50,233 bases of DNA, taken from positions 1-50,233 of the forward strand of contig CAIYOB010001301.1 of NCBI GenBank assembly GCA_903927685.1, in the 5' to 3' direction. Every line of letters begins with the position of its first letter. Within the stretch, counting starts at the first letter, position 1. The position numbers and the translations under genes were made by a program. The stretch comes from an uncultured Planctomycetaceae bacterium. GTDB taxonomy: Bacteria; Planctomycetota; Planctomycetia; Pirellulales; Pirellulaceae. This document shows, piece after piece, positions 16,740-26,499 of this stretch. Below the pieces are notes generated by a model that ran no database searches, was not told the origin of the DNA, and saw nothing but the letters and a program-made list of their open reading frames with translations.

Positions 16740-16755
16740 CCCATTTATAAATGGG
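16740..16755. promoter_or_regulatory. 16-bp perfect palindrome upstream of the GH106-like gene
   Basis: CCCATTTATAAATGGG is a perfect palindrome without a loop. It lies 7 bases after the lptB stop and about 48 bases before the next start codon, in an AT-rich pocket (TTATAAATAATATC follows) inside a GC-rich region. Size and symmetry suit a dimeric repressor site overlapping a promoter. No regulator is identified. Confidence 0.45.
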
Positions 16756-16802
16756 GGGTTATAAATAATATCAAACGGTGTTTTTTTCCAGGAGCCCACC
16801 CC

Positions 16803-19800
16803 ATGTTGCACCACGGCAAATCCGCACCGGCGGCCCTCGCCCTGCTCACCTTGTCGGTATGCAGCGGCCTGCTGCTCGTCGGCCGTCCCGTGACGGCCGA
16901 CGACTCGGCGTCTCTGAAAAAGGTGTTCGCCCAGCCGCCCCGCGAGTACAGTTCGGCTCCGCTGTGGGTCTGGAACGACATGTTGACCGAGGACCAGATC
17001 CGGCTGACGTTGCGCGATCTGGCGGCCCAGCACGTCAAGCAGGCTTTTGTGCATCCGCGGCCGGGAATGATGACGCCGTACCTGTCCGATGATTGGTTCC
17101 GGCTGTGGCGGGTCGCTTTGGACGAAGCCGAACGGCTGGACATGAACCTCTGGATTTACGACGAGAACTCGTACCCGTCCGGATTCGCCGGCGGCTGGGT
17201 GCCGCGGCTGATGCCCGAATCCCGCGGGCGGGGCTTGAAGTTCGAATCCGTTCAGCAGCCCGCCAGCTTGGGCGACGATGTCCTGGGCGTGTATGCCATC
17301 ACGGGCGACACGGCTGCCAACGTGACGGCCCAGGCACGCCAGGGCCAAGCGCCGGCTGCCGAACGGTACCTGATCGCACGGCTGGCGCGAGCGCCCGATT
17401 CGCCGTGGACCGGGGGTGGGCCGTATGTCGATCTGCTGCACCCGGGCGTCACGGAGAAGTTCATCGAACTCACCCTGGAACCGTATCGACAACGGTTTGG
17501 CGACCAGTTCGGCCGCCGCATTCCCGGCTGGTTCACGGACGAGCCGCATTTGGCGCCGTTTGGAGCGCCGCACTGGTCGGACCATCTGCCGGAGGCCTTC
17601 CGCCAGCGCTGGGGATACGACCTGGTCGACCATTTGGCGAGCCTGCAACTGCCGGTCGGCGACTGGAAACGCGTCCGGCACAACTATTTCCAGTTGCTGC
17701 TGGAACAATTCATCGACCGCTGGGCCAAGCCGTGCTACGAGTATTGCGAACAGCACCACCTCGAGTTCACCGGCCACTACTGGGAACACGGTTGGCCGGG
17801 CGCCGGCCACGGTGGCGACAACATGGCGATGTACGCCTGGCACCAGCGGCCGGCGATCGACAACTTGATGAACCAGTACAGCGAGGACGTCAACGGCCAG
17901 TTCGGCAACGCCCGGACCGTCAAGGAACTGTCCAGCGTCGCCAACCAGTTGGGCCGCCAGCGGACGCTGTGCGAAGCCTACGGCGCCGGCGGCTGGGATT
18001 TGCGATTCGAGGACATGAAGCGAATCGGCGATTGGCTGGTCGTGCTGGGCGTGAACACGTTGGACGAACACCTGTCCTACATCACGATCCGGGGCACTCG
18101 CAAACGCGACCATCCCCAATCGTTCTCGTACCACACGCCGTGGTGGAACGACTATCACGTGATGGCCGACTATTTCACCCGGCTGTCGGCTGCCATGTCG
18201 CATGGCCAGCAGATCAATCGGATCCTGGTGCTGCAGCCGACCACCTCGGCCTGGATGTACCAGCCGGATCCCACGGGCGCCGCGTCGCTGCAGGAACTGG
18301 GCAGCCAATTCCAGGATCTGAGCAACGCCCTCGAGCGGGCCCAGGTCGAGTACGACATCGGCTGTGAAGACATCCTGGCGCGGCATGGGTCCGTAACGAG
18401 CGGCTCCGCGGCCGCGTTGGTCGTCGGCCGCCGCAGCTACCACACGCTGGTCCTGCCGTCGCGGACCGAGAACTTGAACGGTCCGACGGTCAAGCTGCTG
18501 GAGCAGTGGATTGCCGCCGGCGGCCGCGTCTTGTGCTGCGGCTCGACGCCCCAGCGTGTGGACGGCGCGGTTTCCGACCGGTTCGAGCGCCTGGCCCGTG
18601 AGTCCACGTGGCAGACGGTCGATCCGGCTCAGCTGCCGCAAAAGCTGCTGGAACTAAACAGCGACGGATTTGCCATCCGGCGAGCGGACGGCGACCAAGG
18701 CATCCTGTTCCACATGCGGCGCAGGCTGGACGACGGTGAGCTGGTGCTGCTGGTCAATACCAGCAGCGAGCATTCCAGCAGCGGCACGGTAGACAGCCGC
18801 CTGGCAGGCGTCGAGCAATGGCTGCCGCAATCGGGCGCGGTTCAGCCGTATCCGGCGGTCAAAGTGGACACCGGTGTGCAAGTCGCGTTCGAGTTGCCGC
18901 CGTGCGGATCGCTGTTGCTGTTCCTGAAGAACCAGCCCGCCGCGGCGTCGCCCCCGGCAGAGCCGCAAATCACAGCCGTCCCGCCCGCCGGACCGTTAAC
19001 GGCGCGGCGTGTCGGTCCCAATGTGCTGCCGCTGGACTTTGTCGACGTGACCGCGGGCGGCGAGACCAAGTCGGGTCTGTACTGCTACCACGCGACTCAG
19101 TTCCTGTTCCAGAAGTTCGGCTGGGAGAAGAACCCCTGGGACCACGCGGTGCAGTTCCGTGACGAGATCATCAGCAAGCCATTCCCCGCGGACAGCCAGT
19201 TCGAAGCGACCTATCGCTTCCGCATCGCCGAGCGCGTGCCGGAGAGCCTGGCGATCGTGCTCGAACGGCCCGATTTGTACGCGATCACCTGCAACGGCCG
19301 GCCGGTTCAAGCCCAGCCGAACGCGTGGTGGCTGGACCGAGCGTTCGGCAGAATCGGCCTTGCGGACGTGGCCGTCGTGGGCGAGAACACGGTCGTGCTC
19401 AAGGCAGCGCCGATGACCGTGTTTCATGAGTTGGAATCCGCCTTTGTGATCGGCGAGTTCGCCTTGGCCTCGCAGGACTCCGGCTGGGCGATCACCCCGG
19501 CCGCTCCGCTGCAATTGGGCCCCTGGAATCAACAGGGCCTGCCCTGCTATGCCGAAGGCGTCGTGTACGAGCAAGCGTTCGAGATTGCGGAGTTGGCGGG
19601 TCGGTACGTGCTGCGGGTGCCGGCGTGGTACGGCAGCGTGGCCGAGGTGTTGGTGGACGGCAAGTCGGCAGGCCACCTGGTCAGCCGCCCGTGGGAAGTC
19701 GATGTGACCGACCGCCTGCACGCGGGACGCAACGTGATTCAACTGCGCGTCGTCGGCACGCTGAAGAACACGCTCGGCCCGCACCACGGCAAGCCGGTGT

Positions 19801-19922
19801 TAGGCAAAGCCTGGCCCTGGGATTTCCGCCAAGCCCCCGACTCGGGTCCGCCCCCGGGAGCCAACTACCACACCGTCGGTTACGGGCTGTTCGAACCGCC
19901 CGTATTGGAACAGCGGAGATGA
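16803..19922 (+). CDS. Secreted GH106-like glycoside hydrolase (alpha-L-rhamnosidase type)
   Basis: The protein of about 1,039 residues is a large exported hydrolase. A signal peptide (LALLTLSVCSGLLLVGRPVTA) is followed by blocks characteristic of GH106: PLWVWNDMLTEDQIRLTLRD, HPRPGMMTPYLSDDWFRLW and WIYDENSYPSGFAGG. EPHLAPFGAPHWS and EFTGHYWEHGWPG probably line the active site. The C-terminus has beta-sandwich sequence, including YVLRVPAWYGSVAEVLVDGK and DVTDRLHAGRNVIQLRV, as in GH2-like sugar-binding domains. Known GH106 members remove alpha-L-rhamnose from pectin-like or other heteroglycans, but the substrate here is inferred only from the family. The start at 16803 is set by the signal peptide. 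Confidence 0.8.
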   Translation: MLHHGKSAPAALALLTLSVCSGLLLVGRPVTADDSASLKKVFAQPPREYSSAPLWVWNDMLTEDQIRLTLRDLAAQHVKQAFVHPRPGMMTPYLSDDWFRLWRVALDEAERLDMNLWIYDENSYPSGFAGGWVPRLMPESRGRGLKFESVQQPASLGDDVLGVYAITGDTAANVTAQARQGQAPAAERYLIARLARAPDSPWTGGGPYVDLLHPGVTEKFIELTLEPYRQRFGDQFGRRIPGWFTDEPHLAPFGAPHWSDHLPEAFRQRWGYDLVDHLASLQLPVGDWKRVRHNYFQLLLEQFIDRWAKPCYEYCEQHHLEFTGHYWEHGWPGAGHGGDNMAMYAWHQRPAIDNLMNQYSEDVNGQFGNARTVKELSSVANQLGRQRTLCEAYGAGGWDLRFEDMKRIGDWLVVLGVNTLDEHLSYITIRGTRKRDHPQSFSYHTPWWNDYHVMADYFTRLSAAMSHGQQINRILVLQPTTSAWMYQPDPTGAASLQELGSQFQDLSNALERAQVEYDIGCEDILARHGSVTSGSAAALVVGRRSYHTLVLPSRTENLNGPTVKLLEQWIAAGGRVLCCGSTPQRVDGAVSDRFERLARESTWQTVDPAQLPQKLLELNSDGFAIRRADGDQGILFHMRRRLDDGELVLLVNTSSEHSSSGTVDSRLAGVEQWLPQSGAVQPYPAVKVDTGVQVAFELPPCGSLLLFLKNQPAAASPPAEPQITAVPPAGPLTARRVGPNVLPLDFVDVTAGGETKSGLYCYHATQFLFQKFGWEKNPWDHAVQFRDEIISKPFPADSQFEATYRFRIAERVPESLAIVLERPDLYAITCNGRPVQAQPNAWWLDRAFGRIGLADVAVVGENTVVLKAAPMTVFHELESAFVIGEFALASQDSGWAITPAAPLQLGPWNQQGLPCYAEGVVYEQAFEIAELAGRYVLRVPAWYGSVAEVLVDGKSAGHLVSRPWEVDVTDRLHAGRNVIQLRVVGTLKNTLGPHHGKPVLGKAWPWDFRQAPDSGPPPGANYHTVGYGLFEPPVLEQRR

Positions 19923-19965
19923 CACGGGCATCCCCTGCGCATCCAGAATCCATCATCATGTGGGT

Positions 19966-20193
19966 ATGAGAACGACCGTCACTATCGATGACGACGTCCT
20001 TTGTGCGGCCAGATTGCTCGCCAAGCAGCAGCGTAGACCGCTGGGACAGGTCATTTCTGACTTGATGCGCAAGGGGCTTCCCCCATTCGAGCGGCTCGGG
20101 GACCCGTCGGTCTTTCCGACTTTCGACTCGCCAGAAGATGCGAGACCGATCACGCTGGAATGGGTGCACCAGGCGGCAGAAGAAGATGAGTGA
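19966..20193 (+). CDS. Orphan VapB-type antitoxin
   Basis: A 75-residue protein begins MRTTVTIDDDVLCAARLLAK and continues with PLGQVISDLMRKGL, the ribbon-helix-helix pattern of VapB-type antitoxins. The C-terminal half (GDPSVFPTFDSPEDARPITL) is the part that normally wraps the toxin. No PIN-domain or other toxin follows; the next 250 bases hold an inverted repeat. It is probably an orphan antitoxin left after toxin loss, or it acts in trans. It begins 43 bases after the GH106-like gene stop. A GTG two codons earlier is an alternative start. Confidence 0.7.
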   Translation: MRTTVTIDDDVLCAARLLAKQQRRPLGQVISDLMRKGLPPFERLGDPSVFPTFDSPEDARPITLEWVHQAAEEDE

Positions 20194-20276
20194 GTCACGG
20201 CGAAGTTGCGTAACGTTGCGTTGCCAAGCCAGATTCCACCGGCGCGGGCGGGTTGTTGATCTAGCCGTGGCCGGCA

Positions 20277-20370
20277 CGTGGGGTAAGCTTTCAGCTTGCC
20301 GACACTACCTGTCTTCGGTTCACTATTTTGCGGCCGTTACCTAGATCGCAAGCTGGAAGCTTACGCCACG
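20277..20370. repeat. Inverted-repeat element with 24-bp arms
   Basis: The left arm (20277-20300) includes GTAAGCTTTCAGCTTGC and the right arm (20347-20370) includes GCAAGCTGGAAGCTTAC; 21 of 24 positions pair. The 46-base interior has no open frame. A further partial copy of the right arm lies near 37383-37407. This appears to be a dispersed palindromic element. Confidence 0.65.
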
Positions 20371-20446
20371 ATTAGATTGACAGCCCGCGGGGCCGGGTGG
20401 ATACCGCAGAAACAGGCAGCTCCGACGACCAGAGGGACACCGCGGA

Positions 20447-21247
20447 ATGAATGTGGTACAAATCGAGTCAGCGGACGACCCGCGGCTGGCCGTGTATCGC
20501 GACTTGAAGTCGCCGTTGGCCAAGCGGCGGGGGCAGCGGTTCGTGGTCGAAGGCGAACTGCTGGCCGAGCGGTTGTTGGCCAGTGGGTTGGGGCTGGAAT
20601 CCGTGCTGGTCGAACCGCGGCTGGCCGACGAGTGGGCGGCTCGGCTGCCGGCGGACATTCCCCTGCTAGTGCTTCCCCACGCGCTGGTCCGGGAACTGAT
20701 CGGGTTTCGGTTTCATCGGGGCGTGCTGGCCTGCGGGATTCGGCCGCCGCAGGCCGATCTGCGGCAGCTGCTGGCAGCCTCTCCCCAGTCGACCGCCTGG
20801 ATCGTTTGCGTCGGCATCAAGGACCCGGAGAACCTGGGCGGGATCCTGCGCAGCGGAGCGGCGTTTGGAGTCCAAGCCGTCCTCTTGGGTGAGGAGTGCG
20901 CCGATCCTTTTTCACGGCGGGTCGCTCGGACCTCGATGGGCGCCAACTTCCATCTGCCGCTGATCGAAAGCGACGATCTGCCCGGCGATCTGTTGACGCT
21001 GCGCAACGACTTGGGGGTTCAATTGGTGGCCACGGTGCTGGCGGACGATGCCGAGGCGTTGGAGTCGGTACAGCCGACGGCACGTGCCGCGTTGCTGTTC
21101 GGCAGCGAAGGCTTCGGACTGGGCCCCGACTACTTGCGGCTGTGCGACCGCCGCGTGACAATTCCCATGCGGCCGGGCGTGGATTCGTTGAACGTGAATG
21201 TTGCGGCCGGCATTTTTCTGTATCATTGGTTCCGGGAACGCGCGTAG
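20447..21247 (+). CDS. SpoU/TrmH-family RNA 2'-O-methyltransferase
   Basis: The 266-residue enzyme should methylate a ribose 2'-OH in rRNA or tRNA using S-adenosylmethionine. The N-terminal substrate-binding domain is recognised by SPLAKRRGQRFVVEGELLAE. The knotted SPOUT domain has motif 1 KDPENLGGILRSGAAFG, motif 2 ALLFGSEGFGL and motif 3 IPMRPGVDSLNVNVAAGIFL. All three motifs are intact. The gene stands alone. Which RNA position it modifies cannot be told; rRNA is more likely given the extra N-terminal domain. Confidence 0.85.
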   Translation: MNVVQIESADDPRLAVYRDLKSPLAKRRGQRFVVEGELLAERLLASGLGLESVLVEPRLADEWAARLPADIPLLVLPHALVRELIGFRFHRGVLACGIRPPQADLRQLLAASPQSTAWIVCVGIKDPENLGGILRSGAAFGVQAVLLGEECADPFSRRVARTSMGANFHLPLIESDDLPGDLLTLRNDLGVQLVATVLADDAEALESVQPTARAALLFGSEGFGLGPDYLRLCDRRVTIPMRPGVDSLNVNVAAGIFLYHWFRERA

Positions 21248-21261
21248 TCTGTCAAGGCGAA

Positions 21262-21423
21262 GAATTGGGGTTGGGTGCCTGGGGTCGAGCCGCGGGGTAC
21301 GAGTGGCGAGCCCCCGGTTCCTGCCTCTGGGGGTTGGGTGCCTGGGGTCGAGCCGCGAGGTATGAGTGGCGAGCCCCCAGTTCCTGCCTCTGGGGGCTCG
21401 CTGCACTCGACCCCAGGCACCCG
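21262..21423. repeat. 63-bp tandem direct repeat with inverted end
   Basis: Two near-identical 63-bp units start at 21267 and 21330. Each contains GGGTGCCTGGGGTCGAG (21274-21290 and 21337-21353), and the block closes with its exact inverse, CTCGACCCCAGGCACCC, at 21406-21422. The block separates the SpoU gene from the UlaG-like gene and ends about 26 bases before the latter's start. It is the longest copy in this window of a dispersed family also seen at 1-33, 11436-11461 and 33219-33246. Confidence 0.75.
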
Positions 21424-21448
21424 AACATCTCCCATGGACGGAGCAAAG

Positions 21449-22258
21449 ATGAAAAGACTGTCCGCCGAGCACTTGCGAACGCACGATGTCCCGCCGGGCT
21501 CGCTGACCTTGTGGTGGCTGGGCCAGGGCGGGTATGTCGTCAAGAGTCCCGCCGGCAAGCTGCTGGTGATCGATCCGTACCTGTCCAATTCGGCCAAGAC
21601 GATCGGCGATCAGGTCGGGGTGAACTTGGATCGGCTCGTGCCGCCGCCGCTGGCGCCGGCGGACATGGTTGGGATCGACCTGTATGCGATGACGCACAGC
21701 CACGGGGATCACCTCGATCCGGAGACGTTGGCCGGCTATCGCGCAGCCGGCGGCTGCGGGCCGTACTTGGCGCCGGCCGAGACGGTTGACAAGCTCCAGT
21801 CGCTGGGCGTCCCCCCGGACCAGATCCGGATGACCTGGCCGAACAAGGTCTACACGCTCGGCGACCTGGAGATTCGAGCGACGTTCGCGATCCCGTTCGC
21901 CGGAGACGACTTGACGCACGTCGGGTACCTGGTCCGAGTCGTCGGGGGCTGCGGCGTCTACTTCACGGGCGACACGGCCTATCACGAGATCCTGGCGCTG
22001 GCGGTCGGTCCGCATAAGCCTGACGTGTTGGTCGCGGTCATCAACCCGGCGTTCCGCAACATGGGACCGATCGAAGCGGCGCGGCTGGCCCGGGAACTGA
22101 ACGTCCAGATCGCGATCCCCTGCCACTACGACATGTTCCCCGACAACAGCCTGCCGCCCCGGTTATTGCGCACCAACTTGATCGTGGAAGGCATCGGCGA
22201 CCGTTACCGCCAGCTGGAACACGGCGAGCCATTCACTTTTCCGGAGACGACGCCATGA
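21449..22258 (+). CDS. UlaG-like metal-dependent lactonase (MBL fold)
   Basis: The 269-residue protein has the metallo-beta-lactamase fold with the metal motif MTHSHGDHLD (HxHxDH). Further ligands probably include the aspartate of YFTGDTAYHE and the histidine of IPCHYDMFPDNS. The last block and overall spacing resemble UlaG, which opens L-ascorbate-6-phosphate lactone. The start at 21449 is preceded by GGAG six bases upstream; an ATG at 21434 is possible but less well placed. The stop overlaps the next start in ATGA, indicating translational coupling with the SDR gene. The substrate is not certain; a sugar lactone is likely. Confidence 0.8.
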   Translation: MKRLSAEHLRTHDVPPGSLTLWWLGQGGYVVKSPAGKLLVIDPYLSNSAKTIGDQVGVNLDRLVPPPLAPADMVGIDLYAMTHSHGDHLDPETLAGYRAAGGCGPYLAPAETVDKLQSLGVPPDQIRMTWPNKVYTLGDLEIRATFAIPFAGDDLTHVGYLVRVVGGCGVYFTGDTAYHEILALAVGPHKPDVLVAVINPAFRNMGPIEAARLARELNVQIAIPCHYDMFPDNSLPPRLLRTNLIVEGIGDRYRQLEHGEPFTFPETTP

Positions 22259-23097
22259 CAGCCCAGGCCAAACTGGCCGGCCAGCGAGCCTTGATCACCG
22301 GCTCGGGCACAGGAATCGGACGCGAGATCGCCTTGGAGTTCGCCCGCCAGGGCGCTGACGTCGTGCTGCACTACGCCCACAGCGGTGCAGGAGCGGAGTC
22401 CGCCGCCGAGGAGATCCGCTCGCTGGGCCGCCGCGCGACGGTCGTGCCCGCCAACTTTGACGATCTCGACTCGGTGGCCGAACTGGGACGCCGAGCCATC
22501 GAGTTCCTGGGCGGCGTCGACTGCCTGGTCAACAACTCGGGAATCACCCTGAACAAGCCGTTCCTCGAAGTGACCCGCGCCCAATTCGACTTGTTGTACG
22601 ACGTCAACATCCGGGCCCAATTCTTCCTGACGCAGCAGATCGTGCGCGACATGCTGCCGCGCGGCGGTGGAGCGATCTGCAACATCACGTCCGTGCACGG
22701 CCTGCAGGGCGCTCCCGAGCATTCCGTGTATGCCGGCACCAAGGGGGCGATCGTGGCCTACACGCGTTCGCTGGCCATGGAACTGGCTCACCAGGGCGTC
22801 CGCGTCAATGCGATTGCGCCCGGCTGGGTCACGGTCGAGAATTATTACAAGGCGATCCCCGGATTCGCGGAGGAAGCCGCCGCCGAGGCCGCCCGCAACT
22901 CTGTGCCCGTGGGCCGCGCGGGCCGGCCGCTGGACATCGCCCGCCTGGCCGCCTTCCTGTGCTCGGAAGACGCCCAGTTCATCGTCGGCCAGACCCTGGT
23001 CGCCGACGGCGGCACCACCGCCCTGATGTCCCTGTTCCCCAATTTCCGCGAGCAATCCAAGAACCGCTTCGGCACGGGGTACGTTCCCGGCGTCTGA
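22255..23097 (+). CDS. Short-chain dehydrogenase/reductase
   Basis: The 280-residue oxidoreductase has the Rossmann motif ITGSGTGIGREIA and the catalytic Ser-Tyr-Lys arrangement in CNITSVHGLQGAPEHSVYAG followed by TKGAIVAYTRS. NNSGITLNKP carries the conserved Asn-Asn/Ser-Gly block and GQTLVADGGTTALMS the C-terminal one. It resembles FabG-type or sugar dehydrogenases, with a C-terminal extension of about 20 residues beyond the usual length. The start is fixed by the ATGA overlap with the UlaG-like gene, so the two probably act in one pathway, for example lactone opening plus alcohol oxidation of a sugar acid. Confidence 0.85.
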   Translation: MTAQAKLAGQRALITGSGTGIGREIALEFARQGADVVLHYAHSGAGAESAAEEIRSLGRRATVVPANFDDLDSVAELGRRAIEFLGGVDCLVNNSGITLNKPFLEVTRAQFDLLYDVNIRAQFFLTQQIVRDMLPRGGGAICNITSVHGLQGAPEHSVYAGTKGAIVAYTRSLAMELAHQGVRVNAIAPGWVTVENYYKAIPGFAEEAAAEAARNSVPVGRAGRPLDIARLAAFLCSEDAQFIVGQTLVADGGTTALMSLFPNFREQSKNRFGTGYVPGV

Positions 23098-23168
23098 GGG
23101 ACACAAGCCGCCGTGACGCTGCACGCACACCAAACGAAAAACGGGCCTCCGGTAGGTCGTTCGTGCCG

Positions 23169-23375
23169 TCACGCGGATCGCGGCTCAGGCCCAACCGTGA
23201 TTTCGTACATGCTGAACAGGTGGAACTGCCCCTCGTGCCACAGAATGAATCCATCCTTGAAGCGGCCCACGGACGGCTTGTAGATCATCGCCGCGCCGCT
23301 GGTGGCGACCAGCAACCCCAAGAACAGGCCGGACAAGGCGGTCCACAGACGCGCGCGGCGGTGTGTCACAGACAT
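23169..23375 (-). pseudogene. Truncated exported glycosidase-like gene, N-terminus only
   Basis: A 68-residue frame begins MSVTHRRARLWTALSGLFLG, a plausible signal peptide or anchor. It continues with KPSVGRFKDGFILWHEGQFH, which resembles the first blade of five-bladed beta-propeller glycosidases such as the GH43/GH32 clan. It then stops after VGPEPRSA. Nothing downstream continues the fold, so a truncated gene is likely; a genuine small membrane protein cannot be excluded. It lies 38 bases after the hydroxypyruvate isomerase gene on the same strand. Confidence 0.4.
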
Positions 23376-23413
23376 GCAGCGATGAGTGGCTCCGCTTGTC
23401 ACTGCGATCCGCT

Positions 23414-24306
<893 letters not shown>

Positions 24307-24310
<4 letters not shown>

Positions 24311-25563
24311 GGCGTGGTCTCCTCGACTCGATACAGGTACTTTTCGGTTCGGATGAAGAACGAATCGCCGGCCACCGCGGGGCTCGCCATCAGCGGTTGC
24401 TCGTCGAGTCGGTTGACAGCCAGCTCTTCCAACTGTCGCCCCGGCCTAATGACCGTGCAGACGGCGCTCTCATTGAAGAAGTAGATCCGGTTGCCGGCGT
24501 GGATGGGGGAAGCCGAATACTTGCCCTCCAATCGATCTTTCCAGACAAGCTCCCCGGTTTTCGCGTCCAGACAGGACAGAACGCCCTGATGGCTGATCAC
24601 GTACAGCAGGTCATCAACCAGCAGCGGAGACGCTCGAGATGGCATGCCGCGGCTCTCCTTCCACGCCACGTGGCTGTCAGTCACGTCGCCCGTTCCGTCG
24701 GGACGGACCGCCCACAACTCGGGAAAGTCCTGGTCCGTGACGAAGAACACGAGCCCGTGCCCGTACACCGGCCGAGGGACTAGGGAAAAGCCGTTGTGCC
24801 GGATCTGCCAGAGTTCCCCGCCCGTCAGAGGATCGTATGCATAGATGGCCTGGGCCCCTGGGCTGACCAGTTGCTGTCCGGCCCCGCGGGGAACCAAGAG
24901 CGGCATGGTGAACGCCTTGCGCTTGTGAACGGGAACCGTCGCGTACGCGAACGAGCGGTCCGTCTTCCAGACGGTCTTGCCGTTCGCGGTGTCGACCGCG
25001 GTCAGATACTGGACATCGCGGCCGTCGACGTTCACGACCAACAAGTTCCCCAACAGGAACGGGGAACTGCAGGGCCCGGCCCCGGACTCATGGTCGCAAT
25101 TCAGATCGCGGCGGGTCCAAAGGATGGCGCCCGAGGCGGAATCCAGACAGGCCGTCCCGTAGGTGCCGTAGTGCACGTAGACCCGGCCCGGCTCGATCGC
25201 CGACGTCGGTGTCGCGTAGGTATTCTCCGCAGCGATCGGCTGCGGTTGCTCGACGTCAAAGACGTGAAGGTCGTGGACGATCTTCCCTGTTTCCCGATCC
25301 ACGCAGAGGGCGAACAGCCGGTAGCCATCCCCCGTCGCAGCCGTCAGCCAGATCTGGTTTCCGTAAATGACGGGCGACGACCAGCCGCGGTCATGGAGGG
25401 CCGTCTTCCAGGCAATGTTGAGGTCTTCCCTCCAGCTCAGAGGGAGGCCAGCGGCGTTCGTGTGCCCCTCGCCGGTCGGACCACGAAACTGCCACCAACT
25501 TTCCTCCGCCGATGACGGACCGGCGGCAGTCAAGGTCATGACGACCCACAGTGCCGTTCTCAT
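24307..25563 (-). CDS. Exported PQQ-like beta-propeller protein
   Basis: The 418-residue protein has a short signal peptide (MRTALWVVMTLTAAGPSSAE) and repeated PQQ-type blades, for example ACLDSASGAILWTRRDLN, AVDTANGKTVWKTD, YAYDPLTGGELWQI and SCLDAKTGELVWKDRL. No dehydrogenase active-site disulfide was recognised, so a binding or scaffold role is more likely than a quinoprotein dehydrogenase. It opens with WWQFRGPTGEGHTNAAGLPL, a block common in planctomycete secreted PQQ-repeat proteins. The start at 25563 has AAGGA about eight bases upstream. It is the first gene of a two-gene unit with the Hyi-like gene. Confidence 0.85.
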
Positions 25564-26020
25564 GGGACTCGTCCTTTGCAGCGTCCGACGCGGCCGTTGG
25601 CCGCAGCCAAACAAGGAATGCGGGCAGGCCAGCGGGAGGTCGACGACTGGCAATCAAGGTACCCGGCCGCTCCGCATGCGCCAAGCGTGCGCCGGCCCGT
25701 TCGGTGTCGCCGGCCTGGCCGGCAGGAAGGCCGACGAAGGGACTGCTCGCAACGGATACTGGATAGCGAAACGGGACGCGTCTGGTTCTGCTGGGACGTG
25801 GGCGACTCATGCTTGAGGACGGGCATGGCACCGCGCGTGGCTCCGCTTACTCACCCGGCCGACGTCACGTGGGACCTCAACTGCCGCCCCAGGCAGAAGC
25901 TGCTTGCCGCAACTTCAACGCCCGGGGTCGAACGCCAGGGCCTTGGTGCGGCTGCCGACTTCTTCATGCGGGAGGGACCTGCCGCTCGGTCGGCTCAATT
26001 GCGATGCAAGAGCGAGCGGG
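25564..26020. other. Intergenic stretch of 457 bases without a recognised gene
   Basis: Several short open frames cross this stretch on both strands but have Arg/Pro/Gly-rich shadow composition. No repeat shared with other intergenic regions of the window was found. It should contain the promoter of the beta-propeller gene, near its right-hand start, and the 3' end of the rnhA unit. Confidence 0.4.
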
Positions 26021-26488
26021 TCACTTGAGGAACTCCTGGTAGGCCTGTACGGCCAGTTGGTCGCAGCGTTCGTTCTCGGGGTGTCCGCTGTGCCCCGCCA
26101 CGCGTTGGTACACCACGCGGTGCACCGTCGCCAGCTCGTCGAGCCGCCGCCACAACTCCTCGTTCTTGACCGGCTTCCACTGGTCGCCTTCGCGCCGTTG
26201 CCAGCCGTTGGCCTTCCAGCGGGGCATCCATTGGCTCAGCCCCTTGCCTACGTACTCGCTGTCGGTGTAAAGCGTTACGTCGCAGGGCTCGCGCAGGGCT
26301 TCCAGGCCGCTGATCACAGCCGTCAATTCCATGCGGTTGCTGGTGGTCAGGCTGGCCGCGCCCGTGGCTTCTTTCTCTCTGGGCGTCCCCACGTGCCGCA
26401 GGATGTAGGCCCAACCGCCCGGCCCGGGATTGCCCGAGCAGGCGCCGTCGGTGAACAAGTGGATTTGGGGGCGTTCCTTCGAGGGCAT
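26021..26488 (-). CDS. rnhA: Ribonuclease HI
   Basis: The 155-residue enzyme cleaves the RNA strand of RNA-DNA hybrids. The four acidic catalytic residues are visible in FTDGACSGNPGPGG, SNRMELTAV, LYTDSEYVGKG and HSGHPENERCDQLA. Length equals E. coli RNase HI (155). The basic-protrusion region is present as WKANGWQRREGDQWKPVKNEE. The ATG at 26488 is chosen; a TTG at 26503 overlapping the upstream stop would also work. It lies immediately downstream of the decarboxylase gene, so it is probably co-transcribed, though no functional link is known. Confidence 0.9.
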   Translation of the reverse strand: MPSKERPQIHLFTDGACSGNPGPGGWAYILRHVGTPREKEATGAASLTTSNRMELTAVISGLEALREPCDVTLYTDSEYVGKGLSQWMPRWKANGWQRREGDQWKPVKNEELWRRLDELATVHRVVYQRVAGHSGHPENERCDQLAVQAYQEFLK

Positions 26489-26499
26489 ATCTCTTCGGT

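Noticed and set aside
16533..18641. A 702-residue minus-strand frame opposite the GH106-like gene
   Set aside because: It runs across lptB's end and the GH106 gene on the opposite strand and has no protein-like pattern; the plus-strand genes carry clear motifs.
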